A DNA stretch of 64,000 nucleotides from IDS-8 sp964424805 (GCA_964424805.1 CAYRKH010000008.1:20769-84768), one strand, 5' to 3'; positions 54,969 through 63,217 are shown, counted from the first letter of the stretch. The notes: a model not told the origin generated them from the letters alone. Translations and numbers: made by a program.

Positions 54969-56683
54969 GGCTGCTTCTCCATCATCTCGTGGTTCGGGGT
55001 GTTCGGCGGCACGAGCGGCCATACGTTGGCCCTCGGATCGATCTTCACGTGCAGGACGTAAGGGCCATCGGCTTCCAGCATCGCGCGCAGCGCGGCCTCG
55101 ACCTCGTCGCCGCGTTCAACCGTCGCCGCTTCGACGCCGAACGCGCGCGTGATGCTGGCGAAGTCCGGGTTGTCGCTGAGGTCGATCTCGGAGTAGCGCT
55201 CGGCGAAGAAGAGTTCCTGCCACTGGCGCACCATGCCCAACGAGCTGTTGTCGAGCAGGACCACCTTTACTGCCACGCCGTAACGCCGCAGCGTGGCGAG
55301 CTCCTGGATGTTCATCATGATCGAACCGTCGCCGCTCACGCACACGACCTCGGCCTCCGGGTTGCCGAGCTTGGCGCCCATCGCCGCGGGCAGGCCGAAG
55401 CCCATCGTCCCGAGGCCGCCGCTCGTCAGGTGCCGGTGGATCGCGCGGTGCACGCAGTGCTGTGCCACCCACATCTGGTGCTGGCCGACGTCGCAGGCGA
55501 TCACGGCCTCGGGCGCCATCTCGCTCAGGCGGCGCAGCAGCGCCGGGCCGTAGACGTCGTCACCCGGCCGGTCGTAGCGCGGCTGCGATTCGCGGCGCAG
55601 CGCCTCGCAGTGCGCCTGCCAGGCACCGATATCCGGGCGGCAGTCGAGCTGCGGCAGGATCGTCTTCAGGTCACCGACGATATGGACCTGCGCGTAGCGC
55701 AGCTTGGAGATCTCGGCGGCGTCGGTGTCCAGGTGTATCACCCTGGCCTTCGGCGCGAACTCGGCCAGCTTGCCGGTGGCGCGGTCGTCGAAGCGCGCGC
55801 CGGCGACGATCAGCAGGTCGGATTCCTGCACCGCGAGATTTGCCCCCTTGCTGCCGTGCATGCCCAGCATGCCGAGGAACCGGGGATCGTCAGTCGGCAC
55901 GCCGCCCAGGCCCTTGAGTGTGCTGACCACGGGAATGCCGGTGTCGCGCACCAGCTTGCGCAGCGGTTCCTCGGCGCCCGCCAGGCCGACGCCGTACCCC
56001 GTGTAGAACACCGGGCGCCGGCTCGCGGCGATCAGGGCGCGTGCGCGCTGCACGACGCTGCGGTCGATCGGCGGCGCGGCGCGGGGCGCGACCCCGCGGG
56101 AGTCCTGCGCGTCGACCATCGCGCTGGCGACGTCCTTCGGCAGGTCGATCAGCACCGGCCCGGGACGGCCTTCGCGCGCGATGTGGAATGCCTCGCGAAC
56201 GGTTGCCGCGATCCGGGTCGGGTCCCGCAGGATGAAGCTGTGCTTCACGATCGGCAGGGTGATGCCGAAGATATCGACCTCCTGGAAGGCGTCCGTGCCC
56301 ATCAGGTTCGTCGCCACCTGCCCGGTGATCGCCACCATCGGCACCGAGTCGAGAAACGCGTCGGCAATGCCGGTGACCAGGTTGGTCGCGCCCGGCCCGC
56401 TGGTCGCGAGGCAAACGCCGACGCGGCCGGTGTGGCGGGCGTAGCCGTTCGCGGCCAGCGCCGCTCCCTGCTCGTGCCGCACGAGAATGTGGCGGATGCT
56501 GGAATCCACCAGCGCGTCATACACCGGCATGATCGCACCGCCCGGGTAGCCGAACATCAGGTCCACGCCTTCGGCTTCGAGGGCCCGCAGGAGCGCGTCG
56601 GCTCCGCGTACGGGGGCCGTGGGCGCGGGCGCCCGTTCGGCGGCGGCGGGCGCAACGCGCTCGGCGATGGAAGTGGATGACAT
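54965..56683 (-). CDS. ilvG: Acetolactate synthase large (catalytic) subunit
   Basis: A 572-residue thiamine-diphosphate enzyme that forms acetolactate and acetohydroxybutyrate. An extra Ala/Pro-rich N-terminus (residues 1-24) precedes GADALLRALEAEGVDLMFGYPGGAIMPVYDAL. The catalytic Glu is in VRHEQGAA. TSGPGATNLVTGIADAF, TDAFQEVDIFG and the ThDP motif GDGSIMMNIQELATLRRYGV are typical. It could equally be called ilvB. Its genetic partner is the downstream short small subunit. Confidence 0.94.
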   Translation of the reverse strand: MSSTSIAERVAPAAAERAPAPTAPVRGADALLRALEAEGVDLMFGYPGGAIMPVYDALVDSSIRHILVRHEQGAALAANGYARHTGRVGVCLATSGPGATNLVTGIADAFLDSVPMVAITGQVATNLMGTDAFQEVDIFGITLPIVKHSFILRDPTRIAATVREAFHIAREGRPGPVLIDLPKDVASAMVDAQDSRGVAPRAAPPIDRSVVQRARALIAASRRPVFYTGYGVGLAGAEEPLRKLVRDTGIPVVSTLKGLGGVPTDDPRFLGMLGMHGSKGANLAVQESDLLIVAGARFDDRATGKLAEFAPKARVIHLDTDAAEISKLRYAQVHIVGDLKTILPQLDCRPDIGAWQAHCEALRRESQPRYDRPGDDVYGPALLRRLSEMAPEAVIACDVGQHQMWVAQHCVHRAIHRHLTSGGLGTMGFGLPAAMGAKLGNPEAEVVCVSGDGSIMMNIQELATLRRYGVAVKVVLLDNSSLGMVRQWQELFFAERYSEIDLSDNPDFASITRAFGVEAATVERGDEVEAALRAMLEADGPYVLHVKIDPRANVWPLVPPNTPNHEMMEKQP

Positions 56684-56749
56684 TGCGGTGGAACTCCTCG
56701 GCTGGTGGGGTGCTAAAACGCTGCTTTCACTTCACGTCACGCAGGGCGC

Positions 56750-57784
56750 TCATCCCGTCGCGGCTTTCGCCGCCGGCGCGGCGGCCTGCGGCTCCGGCTC
56801 TTCCTGCAGCCAGTCCATCGAGGCGCGCAGGCGCTTGCCGACGGCTTCGATCGGATGCTCGATGTCGCGCTGCTTGAGCGACTCGTAACGCTCGCGTCCG
56901 CTTTGATGCTCGGCAATCCACTCGCGCGCGAACTGCCCGTCCTGGATCTCGCGCAGGACAGTGCGCATCTGCGCGCGGGTGTCGTCGTTCACCACGCGCG
57001 GTCCGCGGGTGAGGTCGCCGTACTGCGCCGTCTCGGATATGAACTGGTGCATCTTCGCGAGGCCGCCTTCGTGCAGCAGGTCGACGATCAGCTTCAGCTC
57101 GTGCAGGCATTCGAAATACGCGACTTCCGGCTGGTAACCGGCTTCGACCAGGGTTTCGAAGCCCATCAGCACCAGCTCGGTGGCGCCGCCGCAGAGTACC
57201 GCCTGTTCGCCGAACAGGTCGGTTTCGGTCTCCTCGCCGAACGTCGTTTCGATAACGCCGCCGCGCGTGCCGCCGATCCCGTGCGCGTAGGCCAGCGCCA
57301 GCTCGGTCGCGTTGCCGGTGGCGTCCTGCTGGATCGCCATGAGGCAGGGCACGCCGCGGCCCTGCTCGAACTGGCGCCGCACCAGCGCGCCCGGGCCTTT
57401 CGGCGCAATCAGGGTCACGTCCAGGTCCGCCCGCGGCGCGATCTGCCCGAAATGCACGCTGAAGCCGTGCGCAAACAACAGCGCCGCTCCCTGCCGCGCA
57501 TTCGGCGCGATGACGTCGCGATAAAGCTGCGCGTGGGTCATGTCGGGTGTGAGCAGCGCGATCAGGTCGGCGGCGCGAATCGCGCTCTCCGGCTCGTCCA
57601 CCGCAAGACCGTCGGCTTTCGCACGATCGAAGCTCGCGCCGGGACGTGCGGCCACCACGACCTTGTGGCCGGAATCCTGCAGGTTGCGCGCATGCGCCCG
57701 GCCCTGGCTGCCGTACCCGAAGACCACCACGGTCTTGTTCTCGAGGACGGCGGGGTTGGCGTCGGCGGCGGAATAAGTCTTCAT
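56750..57784 (-). CDS. ilvC: Ketol-acid reductoisomerase
   Basis: A 344-residue class I enzyme that converts acetolactate to dihydroxyisovalerate with NADPH and Mg2+. The Rossmann motif is VVVFGYGSQGRAHARNLQDSG. LLTPDMTHAQLY, FAHGFSVHFGQI, TFGEETETDLFGEQAVLCGG (metal-binding Asp and Glu) and ISETAQYGDL follow. It lies 66 bases before the acetolactate synthase gene in the operon. Confidence 0.96.
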   Translation of the reverse strand: MKTYSAADANPAVLENKTVVVFGYGSQGRAHARNLQDSGHKVVVAARPGASFDRAKADGLAVDEPESAIRAADLIALLTPDMTHAQLYRDVIAPNARQGAALLFAHGFSVHFGQIAPRADLDVTLIAPKGPGALVRRQFEQGRGVPCLMAIQQDATGNATELALAYAHGIGGTRGGVIETTFGEETETDLFGEQAVLCGGATELVLMGFETLVEAGYQPEVAYFECLHELKLIVDLLHEGGLAKMHQFISETAQYGDLTRGPRVVNDDTRAQMRTVLREIQDGQFAREWIAEHQSGRERYESLKQRDIEHPIEAVGKRLRASMDWLQEEPEPQAAAPAAKAATG

Positions 57785-57803
57785 CGTTTGCTCCGGTATA
57801 CGG

Positions 57804-59573
57804 TTAAAGGGTTGGTAAAAGGGGAGTCCACAGGATGTCGCTCCTCGAGGAGGGTGCGCACACCTCGTTGTTCTGTGCAGGCGAGACTCTTTGCTGCGCA
57901 GGCGAAACGGCAGCCGCGCGCGGCATCGGAAACGCCGTGCAGGCGCCGGTCGAGGCCGAGCTCACGCTCGCGGCGAACTTGGCCAGTGCCCCGCAGGTTT
58001 CAGCCGCTCGGGGCGAAAGCCACGAGTCCGGGCGCGAACCGAGATCGGCGTCGGTCGACAGGGTGCGTGCTTCGACGTCGATGACGATGCGATCGCCGTT
58101 CTGCAGCTTGCCGATCGGGCCGCCGAGCGCCGCTTCGGGGCAAATGTGCCCGACCATGAAGCCGTGAGTCGCGCCGGAGAAACGGCCATCGGTGATCAAC
58201 GCGATATCGCCGCCGAGGCCCTGGCCTATGAGCGCCGCGGTCACGGACAGCATCTCGCGCATCCCGGGACCCCCGACGGGGCCTTCGCCGCGGATCACTA
58301 CCACGTCGCCGGCGACGATCTGGCGTGCCTGGGCCGCGGCGAAGCAGTCCTCCTCGGAGTCGAATACCCTCGCCGTGCCTTCGAAGCGCAGTGCGCTGTG
58401 CCCGGCGAGCTTCACCACGCAACCTTCCGGCGCGAGATTGCCGTACAGGATCCCGAAGCCGCCGCGTGCCTTGAGCGGCGCGGCAGTCGAAAGGATTACC
58501 TGTTGTCCGGCGTGTTCCTGCGCGCGCCCGATCTCCGTGAACAGCGAGTCGCCGCTGACCGTGTCCACCTCTTCCAGCATCCCGGCCTCCTGCAGCCGTG
58601 CGCCCAGCACGCGCGACCCGCCGGCCTGGTACATGTCGGGTGCCATGTAGCGGCCGCCGGGCTTGAGATCCGCGATGACCGGCGTCTCGCGGCTGATCGC
58701 ATCGAATTCGTCGAGGGCGAACTCGACGTTCGCCTCGCGTGCGATGGCGAGCAGGTGCAGGATTGCATTGGTGGAACCGGCGGTCGCGGTCACGGCGACC
58801 GCCGCATTGCGAATCGATTCCGGGGTAATGAAGCTGCGTGCGCTGCGCTCGGCGTGTACGAGCTGCATGACGAGCTCGCCGCAGCGGCGCGCCGCCTCGC
58901 CCTTGGCGGGATCGGGAGCGGGGATGTCGTTCAGGCCCATCGGGGCAAGACCGAGAAACGATGTCGCCAATGCCATGGTGTTGGCGGTGAACTGGCCGCC
59001 GCAGGCGCCGGCGCCGGGGCACGCGGTTTTTTCGATCGCGGCCAGCTCGGCGTCGTCGAGGTTCCCCGCGGCGTGCGCCCCGACCGCTTCGAACACGTCC
59101 TGGATGGTCGTATTCCGGTCCTTGTGGCAGCCGGGCAGGATGCTGCCGCCGTACAGCATCAGGCCGGGCAGGTCGAGCCGTGCCAGCGCCATCGCGGCCG
59201 CGGGAATGGTCTTGTCGCAGCCGCACAGGACCACGAGGCCGTCGAGGCAGTGGCCGCGCACGGCCAGCTCGATCGAATCGGCGATCAGCTCGCGCGAGGC
59301 CAGTGACGCTCGCATCCCCGAGGTGCCCATCGCGATGCCGTCGGTGACGGCGACCGTGTTGAATTCGATCGGCGTGCCGCCGGCGGCAATGATGCCGGCG
59401 CGCACCTCCTGCGCCAGGTCCCGCAGGTTGATGTTGCAGGGCGAGACGTCGGACCAGCTGTGTACGACGGCCACCAGGGGCCTGGCAATGGCTTCGTCGT
59501 CGAGGCCGGTGGCGCGCATCATGGCGCGGGCGGGGGCGCGGGCGGGTCCGGATTTTATGGCGTCGCTTTTCAC
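57804..59573 (-). CDS. ilvD: Dihydroxy-acid dehydratase
   Basis: A 589-residue Fe-S dehydratase that yields the branched-chain 2-oxo acids. SPCNINLRDL, LCGCDKTIPAAAMAL, CPGAGACGGQFTANTM (cluster cysteines), GGSRVLGARLQ and TDGRFSGATHGFMVGHICPEA are seen. The start is GTG, 64 bases after the attenuator terminator. The family usually ends soon after KFAASVSSASTGA; here about 45 extra residues follow (..SPAQQRVSPAQNNE..), containing a short near-duplicate. This may be a natural tail or read-through of former intergenic DNA. First gene of the ilv-leu operon. Confidence 0.95.
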   Translation of the reverse strand: MKSDAIKSGPARAPARAMMRATGLDDEAIARPLVAVVHSWSDVSPCNINLRDLAQEVRAGIIAAGGTPIEFNTVAVTDGIAMGTSGMRASLASRELIADSIELAVRGHCLDGLVVLCGCDKTIPAAAMALARLDLPGLMLYGGSILPGCHKDRNTTIQDVFEAVGAHAAGNLDDAELAAIEKTACPGAGACGGQFTANTMALATSFLGLAPMGLNDIPAPDPAKGEAARRCGELVMQLVHAERSARSFITPESIRNAAVAVTATAGSTNAILHLLAIAREANVEFALDEFDAISRETPVIADLKPGGRYMAPDMYQAGGSRVLGARLQEAGMLEEVDTVSGDSLFTEIGRAQEHAGQQVILSTAAPLKARGGFGILYGNLAPEGCVVKLAGHSALRFEGTARVFDSEEDCFAAAQARQIVAGDVVVIRGEGPVGGPGMREMLSVTAALIGQGLGGDIALITDGRFSGATHGFMVGHICPEAALGGPIGKLQNGDRIVIDVEARTLSTDADLGSRPDSWLSPRAAETCGALAKFAASVSSASTGACTAFPMPRAAAVSPAQQRVSPAQNNEVCAPSSRSDILWTPLLPTL

Positions 59574-59636
59574 TTTCCTGGTTCCATCGTGCGCTAGGTC
59601 GATGGCCCGGACTTTTTGCGCCTCCCTGAAAGCAGG

Positions 59637-59668
59637 AAACCCCGCACTGGTTGCCCGGTGCGGGGTTT
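59637..59668 (-). terminator. Attenuator terminator of the ilv-leu operon
   Basis: On the minus strand, AAACCCCGCAC and GTGCGGGGTTT form an 11-bp stem with a 10-base loop, followed by a pyrimidine-rich tract (TTTCCTGCTTTC). It lies between the leader peptide and ilvD. Its left arm CCGCACC (minus strand, 59663-59657) is complementary to GGTGCGG (59719-59713) inside the leader ORF, so an antiterminator pairing of 7 bp competes with it. Confidence 0.7.
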
Positions 59669-59699
59669 CGGAGTCTTAGGGTTTCGCTTTCGTCTGGGC

Positions 59700-59825
59700 C
59701 TAAGTCGCCGTTCCGCACCTATGTCGGCTAATAAGTACGAGTACGAGTACAAGGCCCGAAGCAAGACCGAACGCCGGCTGGGCGCCGGTGTCGAGGGTCT
59801 TCGCAATGGGTCCGAAATTCAGCAT
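59700..59825 (-). CDS. ilvL: Branched-chain leader peptide (ilvL-like)
   Basis: A 41-codon ORF on the minus strand starting MLNFGPIAKTLD. Residues 25-32 read LVLVLVLI (codons at 59753-59730), a run of eight consecutive Leu, Val and Ile codons, then SRHRCGTAT and a stop. The codons just after the run (59719-59713) form the antiterminator strand. A ribosome slowed in the run would leave that strand free, and one reaching the stop would cover it, favouring termination. This is the classic ilv attenuation logic. The ATG lies at the predicted transcription start, and no ribosome site is visible, so translation may be leaderless. Confidence 0.85.
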   Translation of the reverse strand: MLNFGPIAKTLDTGAQPAFGLASGLVLVLVLISRHRCGTAT

Positions 59826-59832
59826 GGGCCGG

Positions 59833-59861
59833 ATACTCGCGGCAGCAGCGGGCAATGTCAA
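59833..59861 (-). promoter_or_regulatory. ilv-leu operon promoter
   Basis: On the minus strand, a perfect TTGACA (59861-59856) is followed after exactly 17 bp by GAGTAT (59838-59833). Transcription should start near 59826, directly before the leader ATG (59825). The leader RNA to ilvD is then about 253 bases. Confidence 0.6.
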
Positions 59862-59917
59862 CCCTTTTCTTAGTGCTTGCTGTCCTATTCCGCCGCCCGA
59901 ACCGTGATTAGTCATAA

Positions 59918-59958
59918 TGTGAGCACAGTCACGCACAGGTTCGGATGCCTGATATACG
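59918..59958 (+). promoter_or_regulatory. CRP/Clp-type site and -10 for the Ig-like lipoprotein gene
   Basis: TGTGAGCACAGTCACG (59918-59933) matches the CRP consensus TGTGA-N6-TCACA except for the last base. TATACG (59953-59958) is a fair -10. A start near 59965 puts the site centre about 40 bp upstream, the class II CRP geometry, with a leader of about 126 bases. The site also lies about 100 bp upstream of the divergent ilv promoter's start. Confidence 0.5.
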
Positions 59959-60090
59959 GTCGTGACCCAAAGAGCAGAAGCGGACTGCGGCAGCGGCCGC
60001 CGCTCGCAGCTGGCCGCCACTGGGGACATCCTCGGGAGGTGCATGGGGAGGATTGCACGGTAGCCCGTGCTTCAGAGAGGGCGAGGAACA

Positions 60091-61761
60091 ATGTATTCGA
60101 TTCGTGGCGTGGTTGTTGTGATGGCGGCCCTGTTCATTGCGGGGTGTGGAGGCGATTCGGGTTCCGGCTTCGCCGGCGCGCCGGGCAGCGGAGGCACGGG
60201 CGGCGGCGGTGGCGGTGGAGGCGGGTCCGGTACGAACCCGCCCGCCGACACGGTATCGATGGGCCAGGGCACGGGGTCCGGCTTCCAGGCGGGCATGATC
60301 GCGGTCGGATCGACCAGCTTGAGCGCCGGCGGCAGCACGAGCCTCCAGGTCTCACTGATGCGGGCGAGCGGGTCCTTGTTCGCCGAATCGGTGGAGGTCC
60401 AGTTCTCGTCGCCTTGCGCGGCGCAGGGCCGGGCGCAAATCGACGCCCCGGTAACCACGACCACCGGTATCGCCAGCACCACCTACATTGCATCCGGCTG
60501 CTCGGGCGACGACGTGATCACCGCTACCGCGGAGGTGAACGGTGAATTCCTGTCGGCAACCGGCACGGTAACCGTCGCACCCGCGGCGATCGGCTCGATC
60601 GAGTTCGTCTCGGCGACGCCCACGAACATCGGCCTCAAGGGCACGGGCGGAGCCGGGCGCCTGGAGACGTCCACCGTCGTGTTCAGGGTCCTGGATGCTT
60701 CCGGAGGCGCGAGAGCCGACGCGGACGTCGCGTTTGCGCTCAGCTCGAAGCTCGGCGGCATAGGCCTGTCGGCGACCGAAGCCACCAGCGATGCCAACGG
60801 ACGGGTACAGACTGTCGTCCAGGCCGGTACGGTTGCGACGAGCGTGCGCGTGACCGCTACCGTCCTCGACACCGCGCCGGCAATCTCCACCCAATCCAGC
60901 CAGCTGACGATCACGACCGGCATACCCGATGCGGACAGCTTCTCCCTCAGCGTGGAATGCCCCAACGTGGAGGCGTGGAACCGGGACGGCGTGGTCGTAC
61001 CGGTGACCGTGCGCTTGTCCGATCGCTTCAACAACCCGGTGCCGAACGGAACCGCCGTCACCTTCACTACCGAGGGCGGGCAGATCGGCGGACAGTGCAC
61101 CACGGATAGCGGCGCCTGCAGCGTGGACTGGATCAGCTCGGATCCACGGCCGTCCAATGGCCGTTCCGGCCTCTATGCCACGGCTATCGGGGAGGAGAGC
61201 TTCACCGACAACAACGGCAACGGCGTGTTCGACGACGGTGATACCTTCGTCGACGAGGGCGAGCCGTTCCTGGACATCAACGAGAATAAGTCGCACGATC
61301 CGGGCGAGCCGTTCTTCGATTTCAACATGAGCGGCACTTACGATGGTCCCGACGGCTTCTACAACGGGCTGCTGTGCGGCCATACCAATCTGTGCAGTCC
61401 GGATTCGGACACGACCGGCATCGGTCAGCAAAACCTGATCATCATGTCGGGCAGCACCGCACACGTTACGGCCACGCCCGGAGCCCTCAACGTGGCTGGC
61501 GGGCCGGAAACAGTCACCTTCGAGGTCGCTGACCTGAACGGTCAGCCGATGCCCGCAGGAACGACGATCGCCCTGGAGACCACGAACGGCGAAATCCTCG
61601 GGCCGACGTCTTACAACGTGCCGTGCACCTCCGACGAGATCCCGATCCCGTACTCGTTCACCCTGAAGGCGGACGACGCGTCGAGCACCGGGCCTGCGTT
61701 CCTCAACGTAACGACTCCTGGCGGCATCATCACGACCGTGAGCATACCGGTCAGCGACTGA
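60091..61761 (+). CDS. Ig-like surface lipoprotein with EF-hand-like loops
   Basis: A 556-residue lipoprotein. The signal peptide ends in the lipobox FIAGC (Cys19), followed by a Gly-rich linker. Repeated Ig-like (Big/invasin-type) modules follow, each with segments such as GIASTTYIA, DANGRVQTVVQAG and NPVPNGTAVTFTTEGGQIGG. Around residues 370-425 an acidic insert holds three calcium-loop-like motifs (DNNGNGVFD, DINENKSHD, DFNMSGTYD). A last module contains NGQPMPAGTTIALETTNGEILG. The start at 60091 follows GAGGGCGAGGAACA. A cell-surface adhesive or structural role is inferred. It stands alone, downstream of a CRP-like site. Confidence 0.8.
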   Translation: MYSIRGVVVVMAALFIAGCGGDSGSGFAGAPGSGGTGGGGGGGGGSGTNPPADTVSMGQGTGSGFQAGMIAVGSTSLSAGGSTSLQVSLMRASGSLFAESVEVQFSSPCAAQGRAQIDAPVTTTTGIASTTYIASGCSGDDVITATAEVNGEFLSATGTVTVAPAAIGSIEFVSATPTNIGLKGTGGAGRLETSTVVFRVLDASGGARADADVAFALSSKLGGIGLSATEATSDANGRVQTVVQAGTVATSVRVTATVLDTAPAISTQSSQLTITTGIPDADSFSLSVECPNVEAWNRDGVVVPVTVRLSDRFNNPVPNGTAVTFTTEGGQIGGQCTTDSGACSVDWISSDPRPSNGRSGLYATAIGEESFTDNNGNGVFDDGDTFVDEGEPFLDINENKSHDPGEPFFDFNMSGTYDGPDGFYNGLLCGHTNLCSPDSDTTGIGQQNLIIMSGSTAHVTATPGALNVAGGPETVTFEVADLNGQPMPAGTTIALETTNGEILGPTSYNVPCTSDEIPIPYSFTLKADDASSTGPAFLNVTTPGGIITTVSIPVSD

Positions 61762-61771
61762 CGAGTGTCTC

Positions 61772-61809
61772 CCGGGGAACTCCGCGCCGTGTCGTGCGGA
61801 GTTCCCCGG
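61772..61809 (+). terminator. Long GC hairpin after the lipoprotein gene
   Basis: CCGGGGAACTCCGC (61772-61785) and GCGGAGTTCCCCGG (61796-61809) form a perfect 14-bp stem with a 10-base loop, 10 bases after the stop codon. No T run follows, so it may stabilise the 3' end or act with help rather than as a full intrinsic terminator. The rest of 61762-61982 shows no gene. Confidence 0.55.
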
Positions 61810-61948
61810 CCTCCCTCCGCTTGGTGCCGGCAGCGTGAATCGGCCGGCTTACGAGGCCAGGCTGCGGCTACCGCCGCTCGTGTGCGGCTGAGGTGGCCGC
61901 CGCCGCTTGGCGGAACCGGCCCCTGATGCCTTATTATCACGGCATGAC

Positions 61949-61972
61949 GCCACAACGCTCCAGCGTTGTGGC
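61949..61972 (+). repeat. Hairpin directly upstream of a ribosome site
   Basis: GCCACAACGC (61949-61958) and GCGTTGTGGC (61963-61972) form a perfect 10-bp stem with a 4-base loop. GGGGAAACA and the ATG of the next gene (61983) follow immediately. A stem this close to the ribosome site could affect translation, or mark an end of a transcript. Confidence 0.45.
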
Positions 61973-61982
61973 CGGGGAAACA

Positions 61983-62606
61983 ATGAAGAACACCCGGCTG
62001 CAGCGTTGCCTCATTACATTGTCGTTCTGCGCATGGCTCCTGCTCGGGAGCGCCTGTGCCACGGCGCCGCCACAAAACATCGAGAACCTCTGCGCCATCT
62101 TCAAGGAAAAGTCCCGCTGGTACAAAGACGCCAAGAAGTCGGAAAAGCGTTGGGGTACCCCCATCCACGTGCAAATGGCCATCATCCGGCAGGAGTCGTC
62201 GTTCCGGTTCGACGCGCGGCCGCCGCGCACGAAGCTCCTGGGGTTTATCCCCTGGACGCGCCCGTCCGATGCGTACGGCTACGCCCAGGTACTGGAGAGC
62301 ACCTGGGCGTGGTACGAAAAGGATACCGGTCGGTGGTATGCGGACCGGGACGACTTTGGCGATGCCATCGACTTCGTCGGCTGGTATACCAACCTCACCC
62401 AGAAAACGCTGGGTGTCTCGAAGTGGGACCCGTACAACCAGTACCTCGCTTATCACGAAGGTCATACCGGCTGGAAGCGGAAAAGCTATCGAAACAAGGG
62501 CTGGCTGATGCAGACGGCGCGCCGCGTCGACCATCGGGCGAAAGAGTGGGGCGCGCAGCTCAGGGGCTGTCGGGACGACCTGGAGGGCGGCTGGTGGATA
62601 TTCTGA
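61983..62606 (+). CDS. Lytic transglycosylase-like lipoprotein
   Basis: A 207-residue exported protein. The N-terminal hydrophobic segment ends in LLLGSAC, with Cys25 as probable lipid site (the lipobox is imperfect). IHVQMAIIRQESSFRFDAR contains the catalytic Glu71 of soluble lytic transglycosylases, and DAYGYAQVLESTWAWY matches the downstream Gly-x-x-Q motif. This suggests cleavage of peptidoglycan glycan strands. WYTNLTQKTLGVSKWDPYNQYLAYHEGHTGW is consistent with that fold. The ATG at 61983 was chosen because the signal sequence starts there and GGGGAAAC precedes it. Confidence 0.75.
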   Translation: MKNTRLQRCLITLSFCAWLLLGSACATAPPQNIENLCAIFKEKSRWYKDAKKSEKRWGTPIHVQMAIIRQESSFRFDARPPRTKLLGFIPWTRPSDAYGYAQVLESTWAWYEKDTGRWYADRDDFGDAIDFVGWYTNLTQKTLGVSKWDPYNQYLAYHEGHTGWKRKSYRNKGWLMQTARRVDHRAKEWGAQLRGCRDDLEGGWWIF

Positions 62607-62666
62607 CCTCGAACGTCCACGCGTGGATCGGCTCAAACCTCTCGAGCTGCACGTGAGGCAGGCACC

Positions 62667-63140
62667 TTGATCAAGCAACTTTTCGACCAGATCGTCAGCG
62701 CCCTCGGCAGCGGGGCCCCTGCGGAGAAGGATGCGGAGGAGCGCGACCGGGCGATCCGCCGGGCAACTGCCGTGCTCATGCTCGACGTGGCTCTCGCCGA
62801 CAGGGTGTTCGACCAGGCCGAGCTCGATCACCTGCAGGAAATCGCCCGTACCCATTTCGATCTCGGGCAGGAAGAGGCCGCCGAGCTGATCGACAGCGCC
62901 AGGAACGAGGCCGAAAACCTGGTATCGCTGCACGAGTTCACGCAGCTCTTGCACAACAGCCTGTCCGAAGCCGAAAAGGCCGGGATTGTCGGCATGCTCT
63001 GGCGGATCGCCTACCTGGACGGGCAGCTCGACAAGTACGAAAACGCGCTGGTGCTGAAGATCAGCGACCTGCTGTACGTCAGCCGCGGGCGCGTGATGCG
63101 CCTGAAGCACGATGCGGCGCAAGCCGCGAACCCAGGCTGA
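62667..63140 (+). CDS. TerB-like helical protein
   Basis: A 157-residue cytoplasmic, helical protein. AVLMLDVALADRVFDQAELDHLQEIARTHFDL and MLWRIAYLDGQLDKYENALVLKISDLLYVS are the two acidic repeats of the TerB/tellurite-resistance family, with conserved Asp and Glu that may bind metal. The family's general function is unclear. The start is TTG, with GAGGCAGG upstream. It is 60 bases after the transglycosylase-like gene and is followed by a strong terminator-like hairpin. Confidence 0.8.
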   Translation: MIKQLFDQIVSALGSGAPAEKDAEERDRAIRRATAVLMLDVALADRVFDQAELDHLQEIARTHFDLGQEEAAELIDSARNEAENLVSLHEFTQLLHNSLSEAEKAGIVGMLWRIAYLDGQLDKYENALVLKISDLLYVSRGRVMRLKHDAAQAANPG

Positions 63141-63170
63141 AAGGCCATCGGCCATGCAGGAGCGCGCAGT

Positions 63171-63217
63171 GCGCGCGATGCCAATCCGGGCAATCGGTGG
63201 CATTGCGCGCGTTTGAT
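63171..63217 (+). terminator. Terminator-like hairpin after the terB-like gene
   Basis: GCGCGCGATGCCA (63171-63183) and TGGCATTGCGCGC (63198-63210) form a 13-bp stem with one G-T wobble, followed by GTTTGATT. It lies 30 bases after the stop codon and probably ends the preceding unit. Confidence 0.6.

Noticed and set aside
59637..59668. The ilv hairpin as a plus-strand terminator
   Set aside because: No plus-strand gene runs into it; on the minus strand it lies exactly between the leader peptide and ilvD with a matching antiterminator.
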